This document shows positions 53,072 to 62,753 of a DNA stretch of 64,000 nt, piece after piece; the stretch's first letter is position 1; every line of letters starts with the position of its first letter. This DNA is from Hydrogenophaga sp. Its GTDB lineage: Bacteria > Pseudomonadota > Gammaproteobacteria > Burkholderiales > Burkholderiaceae_C. The position numbers and the translations under genes are program-made. Location: positions 1 through 64,000 of the forward strand of contig NZ_JAUSOO010000133.1 of NCBI RefSeq assembly GCF_030656115.1. The letters are read 5' to 3'. The notes beneath the pieces are model-generated. The model saw only the letters and a program-made list of their open reading frames with translations. It had not been told where the DNA came from and ran no database searches.

Positions 53072-53956
53072 TCAGACTTTGGGCAGGTCGTAAAACTGCA
53101 CGATGTGCTCCCAGGCCTGCTGCGGATCGTCCAAGAAGACAAACAGCGTCAGGTCGTCGGCTGAAATGGTGCCTTCTTCAACCAGCAGGTCCAGGTTGAG
53201 CAGCCGCTTCCAGTAGTCGGTGCCAAACAGCACGATGGGCACCGGTTTGGCCTTCTTGCATTGCACCAGCGTGATCACCTCAAACAGCTCGTCCAGCGTG
53301 CCGAAGCCACCGGGGAATGCCACCAGCGCCTTTGCCCGCATCATGAAATGCATTTTGCGCAATGCAAAGTAGTGAAACTTGAAACTCAGTTCGGGCGAAA
53401 TATAGGGGTTGGCCGATTGTTCGTGGGGCAGGGCGATGTTCAGGCCCACGTTGAGCGCGCCTTCGTCGTGCGCGCCGCGGTTGGCCGCTTCCATGATGCC
53501 CGGGCCGCCGCCGGTGCAGATGAACAGCCGGTCTTCGGGCATGCCGGCTTGTTCGCAGCGGGCGCTGTAGCGTGCCACGGTGCGGGCGAATTCCCGGGCC
53601 TGGTCGTAGTAAGGCGCATTGCGCAACAGCTTTTTGGCGCGATCAATGGCCTGCGCGTCGCCCGCTGCTTGCGCCTGGTCCAGCATGGCCTGTGCTTCGC
53701 TGGTTTCGCGAAAACGCGCACTGCCAAACACCACAATGGTGTTTTCAATGCCCAGCGCTTGCTGGGCCAGGTCGGGCTTGAGCATTTCGAGTTGAAAGCG
53801 CAGGCCGCGCGTTTCGCGGCGCAACAAAAACTCGGGGTCGGCAAAGGCGAGGCGGTAGGCGTCGGCCTGCAGTGGCGTGCCATTGTTGGCCTGCGCCTGC
53901 AGTTCGGCCCATGCGTCGGCCAGACGCCGCTCGTTCAAGTGTTGGATGTTTTCCAT
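53072..53956 (-). CDS. LOG-family (TIGR00730) protein
   Basis: A Rossmann-like protein of 294 residues with VFGSARF, FICTGGGPGIMEAANRGAHD and the PGGFGTLDELFEVITL motif of the LOG family. Relatives are nucleoside 5'-monophosphate phosphoribohydrolases, some of which release cytokinin bases. An N-terminal extension of about 80 residues resembles the longer PpnN-like or DUF-type members. ATG 53956 follows AAGGA; the open frame upstream runs through a terminator. The substrate is not predictable. Confidence 0.9.
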   Translation of the reverse strand: MENIQHLNERRLADAWAELQAQANNGTPLQADAYRLAFADPEFLLRRETRGLRFQLEMLKPDLAQQALGIENTIVVFGSARFRETSEAQAMLDQAQAAGDAQAIDRAKKLLRNAPYYDQAREFARTVARYSARCEQAGMPEDRLFICTGGGPGIMEAANRGAHDEGALNVGLNIALPHEQSANPYISPELSFKFHYFALRKMHFMMRAKALVAFPGGFGTLDELFEVITLVQCKKAKPVPIVLFGTDYWKRLLNLDLLVEEGTISADDLTLFVFLDDPQQAWEHIVQFYDLPKV

Positions 53957-54017
53957 GGGTTTGTGTCCTTGTGGGTTCAGTTTGCGAAGCTTGGTGAAGC
54001 CGCAGTGAAAAAAATGC

Positions 54018-54042
54018 AAAAGGCTCCCGGGGGAGCCTTTTT
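54018..54042. terminator. Terminator downstream of efp
   Basis: AAAAGGCTCCC-GG-GGGAGCCTTTTT is a symmetric hairpin with T-runs on both strands. It lies past the efp stop on the minus strand and before the LOG gene. Confidence 0.88.
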
Positions 54043-54068
54043 AACGGATCGTCACAGCCGTGACCGGA

Positions 54069-54623
54069 TCAGACGCGCTTGCGGTATTCGCCCGTGCGGG
54101 TGTCGATCTCGATCTTGTCGTCTTGTGCCACAAACAGCGGCACGGCCACTTCAAACCCGGTTGCGATCTTGGCGGGCTTGAGCACCTTGCCGGACGTGTC
54201 GCCTTTGACAGCGGGTTCGGTCCAGGTCACCACGCGCTCGACGCTGGTGGGCAGTTCGACCGAAATGGCCTTGCCGTCGTAGAACACCACTTCAACGGTC
54301 ATGCCGTCTTCCAGGTAGTTCAGCGCGTCGCCCATGTTTTCGGCTTCGACTTCGTACTGGTTGTAGTCGGCGTCCATGCAGACATACATGGGGTCTGCGA
54401 AGTAGGAGTAGGTGCACTCCTTCTTGTCCAGAATGATCTGGTCCATTTTGTCGTCGGCCCGGCACACCACTTCGGTTGCCATGTTGTTCAACAGGGCCTT
54501 GAGCTTCAGGCGCACGGTGGCTGCACCACGGCCGCCACGAGCGTATTCGGTTTTCAGAACGATCATCGGGTCCTTGCCGTGCATGATGACGTTGCCGGCG
54601 CGGAGTTCTTGAGCGATTTTCAT
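54069..54623 (-). CDS. efp: Elongation factor P (Arg32 type)
   Basis: Translation factor of 184 residues that relieves ribosome stalling at polyproline. The KOW-like N-domain carries the modification loop [10 protein letters not shown] with Arg at position 32, not the Lys34 of enteric EF-P. This fits the rhamnosylated class, and the cognate EarP is encoded just upstream. Start [12 protein letters not shown] at 54623 is conserved. The C-terminal OB domain ends [10 protein letters not shown]. Confidence 0.97.
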   Translation of the reverse strand: MKIAQELRAGNVIMHGKDPMIVLKTEYARGGRGAATVRLKLKALLNNMATEVVCRADDKMDQIILDKKECTYSYFADPMYVCMDADYNQYEVEAENMGDALNYLEDGMTVEVVFYDGKAISVELPTSVERVVTWTEPAVKGDTSGKVLKPAKIATGFEVAVPLFVAQDDKIEIDTRTGEYRKRV

Positions 54624-54773
54624 AGGGTTTCCAAGGGTTGGGCCGCGTGTTCCTAGCATGGGCACAAACCCGGGAACTGTGCTGATGGGGGGCGATCTGT
54701 GCGGCTAAGCAGATGGCTGGCAGAAGTCGGGCGCCGGGGTCTGGCGGTCCAGTTTTCTGCAAAGCCTCGAATT

Positions 54774-55922
54774 TTATCGCTTTTCGGCCACGAATTCGAG
54801 CAGCTGGCTGGTCAGGTCTGGCTGTGCCAGCAGGCGAGCACGCGCAGCCAGCACGCAGGCGCGCCAGCTGTCCACCACGTCCCAGCCCGGCCACACGTTG
54901 TGCGCCGGGGTGATGCCGTTCCAGATGCGGTGAAAGGCGCGCAGCGAATCGGGCGCCTGCAGCCAGTCCAGAAAGGCTTCCAGCTTGGCGTGGTGGGCAT
55001 CGTCGTGCTGCGGGTAGATGTGCCACACCAGGGGCTTGCCGGCCCAGAGGGCGCGCACCAGCGAGTCTTCGCCGCGCACGAAATTCAGGTCGCAGGCCCA
55101 GAGCAGGTGGTCGTAGTCGCGCTGGGTCAGGCGCGGCAGGTGGTGCAGATTCGTTTGCCCCATTTGCAGGCCTTGCGCCTGTGCCGCGTTCACGGCGTCG
55201 GTGGCGCGCCCCGTGGTGACCAGCCAGTCGCTGGGGTGGTCTTGCCCGGCCTGTTGCAGCAGCGCGGGCAGGGCTGCGGGCTCGTAGCAGAACAGGCTGG
55301 CGCGTGGGCGCGCGGCGCATGCCAGTCCTTGGGCCACCAGCCAGGCTGCCGCGTTGAAGCTGGTCTGGCGTGCAGCCAGGTCGGTCTCGCGCAGCAGGCC
55401 ACCGGTAGCCTGGGTGAAACCGGGGTAGAAAAACCACTGGCCCATGCCGCGCAGCGGCCCGCTGGATACCAGAGACGGCAGGCGGTGCGAGCGCTCCACA
55501 TAGGCTTCGGCACTCATGTATTCCAGGTTGACCCACACCGGTAAAGTGCCACCTGCAGCGATGGCCGTCGCTCTGTGCGCCTGGACTTCGGGCGGCGGGT
55601 GGCAGCCGAAGGTTTCTATCCAGACGTCGGCTGGCACGAGGTGAGCCAGCAAGTCTGGCGCCAGCGGATCGGTCCAGTACAACACCTGGACGCCGTCCAT
55701 GCGGCCTTCCAGCGCACCGGGGGCCATCCAGTGCAGGGCGCCGGGCTCGTCGATCCACAGCCGCACGGACTGCCCGCGCTCGGCCAGGTCGGCGCACAAG
55801 CGCCAGCACACGCCGATGTCGCCCAGGTTGTCCACGACGTGGCAAAAAACGTCCCAGATCAGCGCGTTCGCAGGGCGCTGGGCTGTGACCACGTTGGTGG
55901 GTGCGTTGATGGATGGGGACAT
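54774..55922 (-). CDS. earP: EF-P arginine rhamnosyltransferase
   Basis: An inverting GT-B glycosyltransferase of 382 residues that transfers rhamnose from dTDP-rhamnose to Arg32 of EF-P. The N-terminal FCHVVDNLGDIGVCWRL holds the catalytic Asp residues, and RGEDSLVRALWAGKPLVWHIYPQ is the family's nucleotide-sugar motif. It precedes efp on the same strand by about 150 bases. No rml genes for dTDP-rhamnose are in the window. The start MSPSINAPTNVV is 57 bases from the divergent antitoxin gene. Confidence 0.96.
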   Translation of the reverse strand: MSPSINAPTNVVTAQRPANALIWDVFCHVVDNLGDIGVCWRLCADLAERGQSVRLWIDEPGALHWMAPGALEGRMDGVQVLYWTDPLAPDLLAHLVPADVWIETFGCHPPPEVQAHRATAIAAGGTLPVWVNLEYMSAEAYVERSHRLPSLVSSGPLRGMGQWFFYPGFTQATGGLLRETDLAARQTSFNAAAWLVAQGLACAARPRASLFCYEPAALPALLQQAGQDHPSDWLVTTGRATDAVNAAQAQGLQMGQTNLHHLPRLTQRDYDHLLWACDLNFVRGEDSLVRALWAGKPLVWHIYPQHDDAHHAKLEAFLDWLQAPDSLRAFHRIWNGITPAHNVWPGWDVVDSWRACVLAARARLLAQPDLTSQLLEFVAEKR

Positions 55923-55938
55923 GGTGTTGCGGTGCTGA

Positions 55939-55961
55939 AACCGTTAATATAACAACCGTTA
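55939..55961 (+). promoter_or_regulatory. Direct repeat AACCGTTA upstream of the toxin-antitoxin pair
   Basis: AACCGTTA occurs at 55939-55946 and 55954-55961 with TAATAT between, in the 57-base gap between earP and the antitoxin. It is a candidate site for autoregulation by the antitoxin and overlaps a likely -10 region. Confidence 0.4.
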
Positions 55962-55979
55962 CAACGCAGAGGTTCCACC

Positions 55980-56204
55980 ATGACCACACTCAAACTCACC
56001 CAGATCGGCAACTCGGTCGGCCTGATCTTGCCCAAGGAATTGCTGGCGCGGCTCAAGCTGGAGAAGGGCGACACGGTGTTTGTGACCGAAGCGGCCCATG
56101 GGGTCAACCTGTCGCCGTACAACGCCGATTTTGAAACCCAAATGGATGCGGCGCGAAAAATCATGAAGGAGCGTCGGCAAGTATTGCGCGAGCTGGCCAA
56201 ATGA
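55980..56204 (+). CDS. AbrB/MazE-family antitoxin
   Basis: A 74-residue protein. The swapped-hairpin DNA-binding domain LKLTQIGNSVGLILPKELL is followed by EKGDTVFVTEAAHGVNLSPYN and a helical C-terminus that would bind the toxin. GAGG lies eight bases before the ATG. The stop overlaps the toxin start (ATGA), the usual arrangement of type II modules. Confidence 0.92.
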   Translation: MTTLKLTQIGNSVGLILPKELLARLKLEKGDTVFVTEAAHGVNLSPYNADFETQMDAARKIMKERRQVLRELAK

Positions 56205-56596
56205 CCGAGCACTGGATCTGGCTGGATCGCCTGGCGATGCTGGCTGTGCATGAGGAGCAGCTCGCCGAGCACGGTGGCGCCCCCGGTGTCCGGGACGAAG
56301 GCCTGTTCGATTCAGCGCTGAGCCGACCGCACAACCTGGCATCGTATGGCGAGCCCGATGTGGCGGCCCTGGCTGCGTCCTATGGCTATGGTTTGGCCCG
56401 CAACAACCCGTTTGTGGATGGCAACAAACGCACCGCGTTCGTGGCAATTGAGTTGTTTCTCTGGCTCAACGGACACCAACTCATGGCGGATGACGCCGAT
56501 TGCGTGTTGACCATGCTCGCCCTGGCCGCCGGCGACCTGTCTGAAGACGCCTTTGCCCAATGGCTGCGCGAACGCCTGCAGCCGCGCCCCACCTGA
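56201..56596 (+). CDS. Doc/Fic-family toxin with altered Fic motif
   Basis: A death-on-curing-like protein of 131 residues. The Fic core reads [15 protein letters not shown]: the Phe, Asp, Gly, Asn, Lys and Arg are kept, but the position that is His in P1 Doc (HxFx[D/A]xNKR) is Asn. Doc kinases use that His to phosphorylate EF-Tu, so activity may be changed or lost. The rest of the fold ([24 protein letters not shown]) is intact. Translationally coupled to its antitoxin, with uvrC seven bases downstream. Confidence 0.88.
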   Translation: MTEHWIWLDRLAMLAVHEEQLAEHGGAPGVRDEGLFDSALSRPHNLASYGEPDVAALAASYGYGLARNNPFVDGNKRTAFVAIELFLWLNGHQLMADDADCVLTMLALAAGDLSEDAFAQWLRERLQPRPT

Positions 56597-56603
56597 ACCC
56601 CGC

Positions 56604-58718
56604 ATGACCGAAGACCACACGCCCGCCGCGCCCGACGCGGCCCCGGGCCACGCCCCGTCGCCCCACAGCGATACGCTGTTGGCCGACGTGGCGGCCCTGC
56701 CGGGCTTGCCCGGCGTCTACCGCTACTTTGACGCTCAGGGCCAGCTGCTGTATGTGGGCAAGGCGCGCAACCTGAAAAAGCGCGTCAGCAGCTATTTCCA
56801 GAAGAACCACGACGGCACGCGCATTGGCCACATGGTGGGCAAGATCGTTCGGATGGAAACCACGGTGGTGCGCTCCGAGGCCGAAGCGCTGCTGCTGGAA
56901 AACAACCTCATCAAGACGCTGGCGCCGAAGTTCAACATCTTGTTTCGCGACGACAAGAGCTACCCCTACCTGAAGATCACCGGCACGCGCGAAACCTTTC
57001 GCACCGCCGGGCGGTTGCCGGTGCCCTCGCTCGCCTTTCCCCGCATGGCGTACTACCGCGGCGTGGTGGACAAGCGCCACAGCTACTACGGGCCGTACCC
57101 CAGCGCCTGGGCGGTGAAGGAGTCCATCACGCTGCTGCAAAAGGTGTTTCGCCTGCGCACCTGCGAAGACACGGTGTTTGCCAACCGCACGCGGCCTTGT
57201 CTGCTGTACCAGATCAAGCGCTGCACCGGCCCGTGCGTCGACCTGATCGACATGGAGGCCTATGGCCGCGACGTGACCGACGCCGAGCGCTTTTTGCGCG
57301 GTGAAACCCAGGCCGTGCTGGACGCGCTGGAACAACGCATGATGGCGCACGCCGAGAAGCTGGAGTTTGAGCAGGCCGCCGAGATTCGCAACCAGATGGC
57401 GGCCTTGTCGCGCGTATTGCACCAGCAGGCGGTGGACAACGTGTCGGACAAGGACGTGGATGTGCTCGCCGTCAAGGTGTTGGGCGGGCGCGCCTGTGTG
57501 AACCTGGCCATGATCCGCGGCGGGCGCCACCTGGGCGACCGGCCGTATTTCCCTGCCCATGTGGAGGACGCGGCCCAGATTCAGCGCCTCATGTCCGACG
57601 ACGCATCGGAGACTGACGGTGCCAGCGGCAGCGCCACCGACACGCCCGAGCGCGTGGCTGTGCAGGTGCTCGAAGCCTTCATTGCCCAGCACTATCTGGG
57701 CACGGCCATGCCGCATATTCTGGTCACCAGCCACCCGGTGGGCAAACCTTTGCTGGACGCGCTGACCGAACAAACCGGCGCCAAGATCAACGCCGTGCAC
57801 CAGCCGCGAGAACACCGTCGCATCTGGCTCGACATGGCGCAAACCAACGCCGACATTGCGCTGGCGCGCCTGCTGGCCGAAGAGGGCTCGCAGCAGGCCC
57901 GCACCCGCGCGCTGGCCGAAGCACTGGGCCTGCCCGATGACGAACTGGGCGCGCTGCGCATCGAGTGTTTCGATATTTCGCACACGGCGGGCGAGTCCAC
58001 CCAGGCGTCTTGCGTGGTGTTTGAAGACCACAAGATGCAAAACAGCCAGTACCGGCGCTACAAGATCGAAGGCATCACCGGCGGTGACGACTACGCCGCC
58101 ATGCGCCAGGTGCTGCTGCGCCGCTACGGCAAGATCGCCGAGGCCCTGCGCGAAGAAACTGCCACAGCAGAGGAGCCCGTCAGCGCGCCCGTGCACACCG
58201 AAGCCCCTGCCGACGCGGGCGAAAGCGCAGTGCCACCCGACGCGCAAACCGGCCTGCCCACCGGCCCGCGCATGCCCGACCTGGTGCTGATCGACGGCGG
58301 CAAAGGTCAGGTGAGCATGGCGCGTGAGGTGTTTCAGCAACTGGGGCTGGACCTGTCGCTCATCGTGGGTGTGGAAAAAGGGGAGGGCCGCAAGGTGGGC
58401 CTGGAAGAGCTGGTGTTTGCCGATGGCCGCGAGAAGGTGTACCTGGGTTTTGACTCCGCCGCGCTCATGCTGGTGGCGCAAATACGCGACGAGGCCCACC
58501 GCTTTGCCATCACCGGCATGCGCGCCCAGCGCGCCAAGGTGCGCACCGGTGGCAGCAAGCTCGAAGACATTCCTGGCGTCGGCCCCAAAAAACGCGCCCG
58601 CCTGCTGCAGCGCTTTGGTGGCGTGCGCGGTGTCGCCTCGGCCAGCGTGGAAGACCTGTGCACCGTGGACGGCATTTCGGCCGAACTGGCCGACTCTATT
58701 TACCGGGCGCTGCATTGA
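56604..58718 (+). CDS. uvrC: Excinuclease ABC subunit C
   Basis: Nucleotide-excision repair nuclease of 704 residues. The N-terminal GIY-YIG domain ([27 protein letters not shown]), UVR motif ([17 protein letters not shown]), RNase H-like C-terminal nuclease ([24 protein letters not shown]) and tandem HhH ([16 protein letters not shown]) are all present. It is longer than E. coli UvrC because of an acidic Ala/Pro insert near residues 530-555. ATG 56604 is chosen; the frame upstream overlaps the toxin gene. Confidence 0.97.
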   Translation: MTEDHTPAAPDAAPGHAPSPHSDTLLADVAALPGLPGVYRYFDAQGQLLYVGKARNLKKRVSSYFQKNHDGTRIGHMVGKIVRMETTVVRSEAEALLLENNLIKTLAPKFNILFRDDKSYPYLKITGTRETFRTAGRLPVPSLAFPRMAYYRGVVDKRHSYYGPYPSAWAVKESITLLQKVFRLRTCEDTVFANRTRPCLLYQIKRCTGPCVDLIDMEAYGRDVTDAERFLRGETQAVLDALEQRMMAHAEKLEFEQAAEIRNQMAALSRVLHQQAVDNVSDKDVDVLAVKVLGGRACVNLAMIRGGRHLGDRPYFPAHVEDAAQIQRLMSDDASETDGASGSATDTPERVAVQVLEAFIAQHYLGTAMPHILVTSHPVGKPLLDALTEQTGAKINAVHQPREHRRIWLDMAQTNADIALARLLAEEGSQQARTRALAEALGLPDDELGALRIECFDISHTAGESTQASCVVFEDHKMQNSQYRRYKIEGITGGDDYAAMRQVLLRRYGKIAEALREETATAEEPVSAPVHTEAPADAGESAVPPDAQTGLPTGPRMPDLVLIDGGKGQVSMAREVFQQLGLDLSLIVGVEKGEGRKVGLEELVFADGREKVYLGFDSAALMLVAQIRDEAHRFAITGMRAQRAKVRTGGSKLEDIPGVGPKKRARLLQRFGGVRGVASASVEDLCTVDGISAELADSIYRALH

Positions 58719-58782
58719 GGTGCCTGGTGCTGCAGCGACAGGCCCGTCCCAATATGGTGCAAAGCTCCCCCATAATCACGCC

Positions 58783-59352
58783 ATGTTTTTCAACCTTCCC
58801 ACCTTGCTGACTTGGGCGCGTATTGTCGCCATACCGCTCATCGTCGGGGTGTTCTACCTGGAAGGTGTGAGCACGGCGCAGCAAAACCTGATCGCCACGG
58901 TTTTGTTTGTGGTGTTTGCCGCCACCGACTGGGCCGACGGATACCTGGCCCGCAAGCTCAACCAGACCTCGGCCTTTGGTGCCTTTCTGGACCCTGTGGC
59001 CGACAAGTTTCTTGTGTGCGCCAGCCTGCTGGTGCTGGTGCACCTGGAGCGCGCCGATGTGTTCGTGGCACTCATCATCATCGGACGTGAGATCGCCATT
59101 TCGTCGCTGCGCGAATGGATGGCCATCATCGGTGCCACCAAGAGCGTGGCCGTGCACATGGTGGGCAAGCTCAAAACGGCGGTTCAGATGACCGCCATCC
59201 CGTTTCTGCTGTACGACGGCCACCTGCTTGGCCTGATCAACACCCATGTGTGGGGCACCTGGCTGATCTGGATTTCGGCCGTGCTGACCGTCTGGTCCAT
59301 GGTGTATTACCTGCAAAAAGCCTTGCCCGAGATTCGCGCCCGGTCGCGCTGA
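58783..59352 (+). CDS. pgsA: Phosphatidylglycerophosphate synthase
   Basis: CDP-alcohol phosphotransferase of 189 residues that makes phosphatidylglycerol phosphate in the inner membrane. The motif DWADGYLARKLNQTSAFG followed by AFLDPVADK fits D-x2-DG-x2-AR-x8-G-x3-D-x3-D. Five or six helices. It follows uvrC by 64 bases, an arrangement widely conserved in proteobacteria. Confidence 0.96.
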   Translation: MFFNLPTLLTWARIVAIPLIVGVFYLEGVSTAQQNLIATVLFVVFAATDWADGYLARKLNQTSAFGAFLDPVADKFLVCASLLVLVHLERADVFVALIIIGREIAISSLREWMAIIGATKSVAVHMVGKLKTAVQMTAIPFLLYDGHLLGLINTHVWGTWLIWISAVLTVWSMVYYLQKALPEIRARSR

Positions 59353-59392
59353 TGCGCCGCACCCGGCTCGACTGCGCTTCTTCGTTCCAAAC

Positions 59393-60310
59393 ATGACTGT
59401 TCCTGTCAAAGACAACGCGTGGCTGCGCGCCATGCCCTGGGTGTTCGTGCTGATCTGGAGCACCGGCTTCATCGTTGCCCGATATGGCATGCCGCACGCG
59501 CCTCCCATGAAGTTTCTGGCCGTGCGCTATGCGCTGTCGATTCTGTGTTTCTTGCCCTGGATCTGGTTTTCGGGTGTGAAGTGGCCTGCGAACCGCACGC
59601 AGTGGATGCACCTGGCCGTCACCGGTGTACTGATGCACGCGGGCTACCTGGGTGGCGTCTGGGCGGCGGTCAAGGCGGGCATGGGTTCGGGGCTTTCGGC
59701 GCTCATCGTCGGCATCCAGCCGGTGCTCACCGCCATCTGGCTGTCGGGCACTGGCTCCAAGGTGTCGCATCGGCAGTGGCTGGGACTGTTGCTGGGCTTT
59801 GCCGGTCTGGTGTTGGTGGTGTCGCGCAAGTTTGGTGCGGGAGGCCCAGGTGACCAGGCCAACTGGCTGAACCTCTCGTTCGCCGTCATGGCCCTGTTTG
59901 CCATCACCGTGGGCACGCTCTACCAAAAACGTTTCGTGACCGCTTGCGATGTGCGCAGCGCCAACGCGGTGCAGCTGTTGGCCGCGCTGCTGGTTACCTT
60001 GCCGCTGGCGCTGCTGGAGCTGGAAGCCATGCGCTGGATGGACGCCTCCGCTGGCCTGAACTGGGAGCTGACCGGCGCCATGACCTGGTCGGTGCTTGGG
60101 CTCACATTGGGCGGCAGCTCGTTGCTTTACATGCTGATCCAGCGCGGTGCGGCCGCGTCGGTCACCAGCCTCATGTATCTGGTGCCGCCGTGCACGGCGT
60201 TGATTGCCTGGGGCCTGTTTGACGAACCCATCACCGCTGTCACGGTGGCCGGTATTGCCCTCACTGCTTTTGGGGTGAGTTTGGTGGTGCGGCCGGCCAA
60301 ACCGGCTTGA
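59393..60310 (+). CDS. EamA/DMT-family transporter
   Basis: A ten-helix inner-membrane carrier of 305 residues made of two EamA repeats (VFVLIWSTGFIVARYGMPHA; GLTLGGSSLLYMLIQRGAAA). Family members export amino acids or metabolites; the substrate cannot be inferred. It ends convergently with the LysR gene, overlapping it by about 50 bases. Confidence 0.9.
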   Translation: MTVPVKDNAWLRAMPWVFVLIWSTGFIVARYGMPHAPPMKFLAVRYALSILCFLPWIWFSGVKWPANRTQWMHLAVTGVLMHAGYLGGVWAAVKAGMGSGLSALIVGIQPVLTAIWLSGTGSKVSHRQWLGLLLGFAGLVLVVSRKFGAGGPGDQANWLNLSFAVMALFAITVGTLYQKRFVTACDVRSANAVQLLAALLVTLPLALLELEAMRWMDASAGLNWELTGAMTWSVLGLTLGGSSLLYMLIQRGAAASVTSLMYLVPPCTALIAWGLFDEPITAVTVAGIALTAFGVSLVVRPAKPA

Positions 60311-61232
60311 GCTTCCATGGCTCGTGGCGGAACCTTTCGGCCAGACAATCCACCAGCAGCCGAATCCGACGTGGTATCTGAGCGCGATAGGGCGCGAGCC
60401 AATGGATGTCGGCATCGTTCATGGTGTAGGCGGGCAGCACCTGAACCAGTGTGCCGTTGTCCAGTTGTGGTGCGATGTCCCACAAGCTGCGCAGCATGAT
60501 GCCGTGGCCTGCCAGGCACCAGTCGCGCACCATTTCGCCCGAGTTGCTGGACAGAGAGCCCTTTACCGGTGTGTGTTGAACCCCGGTTTCTCCTGCGCAT
60601 TGCAACCGCCAGTGGTCAAAGCGCAGACCGGATTCGCCTCCGTTCTCCCGCACCACCAGGCATGCGTGGGCGCTGAGGTCTTGCAGCGTACGCGGCACTC
60701 CACGGGCTTGCAGATAAGCGGGCGCTGCCACCAGAACGCGTTGGTTGCTGGCCAGGCGGCGCGACACCCACTCCGCAGCCCGGTGGTCAGGTGCGTTCCA
60801 TAACCAGATGGCGCCATCGAATCCTTCCACAGCCAGGTCGGGCAGTTGCTCGGTCAACTGAAGTTGAATGCTCACAGCGGGGTATTGCACCTGAAAGTCG
60901 GCCAGCACCGGGCCGAGCCAGAGCCGGCCAAAACCCAGCGTGGCGGCGATCCGTATCGGGCCCGCAGGCTCTTTTTGCTGCTCTCGCAGATCCGCTTCCA
61001 CCGCATCGAACGCACGCAACAACTCGCCTGCGCGTTCGCACAGCATCTCACCTTCGGCTGTGGGGCTGACACGGCGTGTGGTGCGCTGGAACAGGCGCAA
61101 ACCGAGCTGCGCTTCGAGCGTGGCCAGGCGTTTGGTCACGGCCGATGGCGCCACTCTCAGCGCCCGAGCAGCCATCACCAAGCTGCCGTGCTGGCGCACG
61201 GCCAGCACCAATTCCAGATCAGGACGGTCCAA
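60261..61232 (-). CDS. LysR-family regulator, divergent from the dehydrogenase
   Basis: A 323-residue activator or repressor. The N-terminal HTH MAARALRVAPSAVTKRLATLE is close to DmlR-type regulators, and an inducer-binding domain follows. No ATG gives a normal N-terminus: TTG 61232 (DRPDLELVLAVRQHGSL) matches relatives, while the ATG at 61301 would add 23 odd residues and nearly reach the divergent gene. Likely to respond to tartrate or malate, by analogy with E. coli DmlR/DmlA. Its 3' end overlaps the EamA gene. Confidence 0.88.
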   Translation of the reverse strand: MDRPDLELVLAVRQHGSLVMAARALRVAPSAVTKRLATLEAQLGLRLFQRTTRRVSPTAEGEMLCERAGELLRAFDAVEADLREQQKEPAGPIRIAATLGFGRLWLGPVLADFQVQYPAVSIQLQLTEQLPDLAVEGFDGAIWLWNAPDHRAAEWVSRRLASNQRVLVAAPAYLQARGVPRTLQDLSAHACLVVRENGGESGLRFDHWRLQCAGETGVQHTPVKGSLSSNSGEMVRDWCLAGHGIMLRSLWDIAPQLDNGTLVQVLPAYTMNDADIHWLAPYRAQIPRRIRLLVDCLAERFRHEPWKLKPVWPAAPPNSPQKQ

Positions 61233-61355
61233 TTGTTCTCTTTTTGGAATGAATGAATGCCAGATTATTGCTCTAAAGGGGATTAAGCTTGCGTAAGCCA
61301 TTGACAAATTGCTTGTCCAGGCTTTCATCACCCCTTGATCTTCAGGACACCACCC

Positions 61356-62450
61356 ATGAACACCACCCACCGCATTGCAGTCATCGCCGGCGACGGTATC
61401 GGCACCGAAGTCATGCCCGAAGGCCTTCGGGTGCTGGAGGCCGCAGCCTCCCGGTTCAACATCAACCTCCAGTTCGATCATTTCGACTTCTCCAGTTGCG
61501 ACTACTACGCCCGCCACGGCAAGATGCTGCCCGACGACTGGAAGGACCAAATTGGGGGGCATGACGCCCTTTATTTTGGTGCTGTGGGCATGCCCGACCA
61601 AGTGCCTGACCACATCTCGCTCTGGGGCTCGCTGCTGCTGTTCCGTCGCGAGTTCGACCAATACGTCAACCTGCGGCCAGCACGGCTCATGCCTGGCGTT
61701 ACGGCCCCGGTGGTCCGCCGGGACGGCACACCGCGCCAGCCTGGTGAGATCGACATGGTTATCGTGCGCGAAAACACCGAGGGCGAATACTCCAGCATTG
61801 GTGGGCGCATGTACCCAGGTACCGAGCGCGAGATCGTCATGCAAGAAACGGTCATGTCCCGCATTGGCGTGGACCGGGTGCTGCGCTACGCCTTTGAGGT
61901 GGCCCGTTCACGGCCCAAAAAGCACCTGACCAGCGCCACCAAGTCCAACGGTATCGCCATCACCATGCCCTACTGGGACGAGCGCGTGGCCGAAATGGCC
62001 AAACAGTACCCCGATGTTCGGGTGGACAAGTTCCATATCGACATCCTGACGGCTCACTTCGTGCAGCGCCCCGACTTCTTTGACGTGGTGGTGGGCAGCA
62101 ACCTGTTTGGCGACATCCTGAGCGACCTGGGGCCTGCTTGCACCGGCACCATCGGTATTGCGCCCAGTGCCAACCTGAACCCCGACCGCAAATACCCCTC
62201 ACTCTTTGAACCGGTGCATGGCTCCGCGCCCGATATCGCTGGCAAAGGCATCGCCAACCCGATTGGCCAGATCTGGTGTGGTGCATTGATGCTCGACTTT
62301 CTCGGTTACCGCGAAGCGCATGATGCGGTGATGCAAGCCATTGAGGCCGTGCTGCAGCCCGGTGCTGGAGCGCCCCGCACGCCAGACCTGGGTGGCATGG
62401 CCAGCACCATCGACGTGGGCCGCGCCATTGCACAAGCCTTGCGGGTCTGA
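61356..62450 (+). CDS. ttuC: Tartrate/D-malate dehydrogenase (decarboxylating)
   Basis: A 364-residue Mn2+/NAD-dependent beta-decarboxylating dehydrogenase of the isocitrate/isopropylmalate family. The N-terminal IAVIAGDGIGTEVMPEG, the ENTEGEYSSIGGRMYPGTE substrate loop and VVVGSNLFGDILSDLGPA (metal Asp) place it in the TtuC/DmlA branch, not LeuB. It oxidises L-tartrate, meso-tartrate or D-malate. ATG 61356 is preferred over a TTG 21 bases upstream. It is transcribed away from the LysR gene, with about 120 bases between. Confidence 0.93.
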   Translation: MNTTHRIAVIAGDGIGTEVMPEGLRVLEAAASRFNINLQFDHFDFSSCDYYARHGKMLPDDWKDQIGGHDALYFGAVGMPDQVPDHISLWGSLLLFRREFDQYVNLRPARLMPGVTAPVVRRDGTPRQPGEIDMVIVRENTEGEYSSIGGRMYPGTEREIVMQETVMSRIGVDRVLRYAFEVARSRPKKHLTSATKSNGIAITMPYWDERVAEMAKQYPDVRVDKFHIDILTAHFVQRPDFFDVVVGSNLFGDILSDLGPACTGTIGIAPSANLNPDRKYPSLFEPVHGSAPDIAGKGIANPIGQIWCGALMLDFLGYREAHDAVMQAIEAVLQPGAGAPRTPDLGGMASTIDVGRAIAQALRV

Positions 62451-62753
62451 TCCGAACGCGTTACGTGTAGCGCACGACTGCAATACCTGCTGCGAGCACA
62501 GCAGTTACATATTTCACGCCGTTGGGCCAAGACTGCTTTGAAATACGTCTAGAATCTCGCCTTCTTTGTCGGTGGCGCTCTGCGTTGCTCGTTGTTCGTT
62601 GCCAACGTCTCTTGGTCATTGGGTTTGGTGACAGACCTGCGGCACAGCTTCAGAGACCGTGTAGGGTCATTGTGAATGACCCATGTTGCACTGACTTGGT
62701 TCGGATGGGAGCGTCTACAAGGATTTTTCTACCTATGACAAGAGGAGCTTTTT
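62451..62753. other. Leader and promoter region of HU
   Basis: About 300 bases without a gene. The part near 62540-62560 contains TTGAAATACGTCTAGAAT, from which a -10 TAGAAT can be read. The remainder is a long leader with the inverted repeat noted separately. Confidence 0.45.
62664..62682. promoter_or_regulatory. Perfect inverted repeat in the HU leader
   Basis: GGGTCATT-GTG-AATGACCC, about 72 bases before the HU start. It could be an operator or a short RNA hairpin; there is no T-run. Confidence 0.45.

Noticed and set aside
61233..61844. Upstream extension of the LysR gene
   Set aside because: It runs antisense through the start of the tartrate dehydrogenase gene, and the LysR HTH begins at the expected distance from the TTG at 61232.
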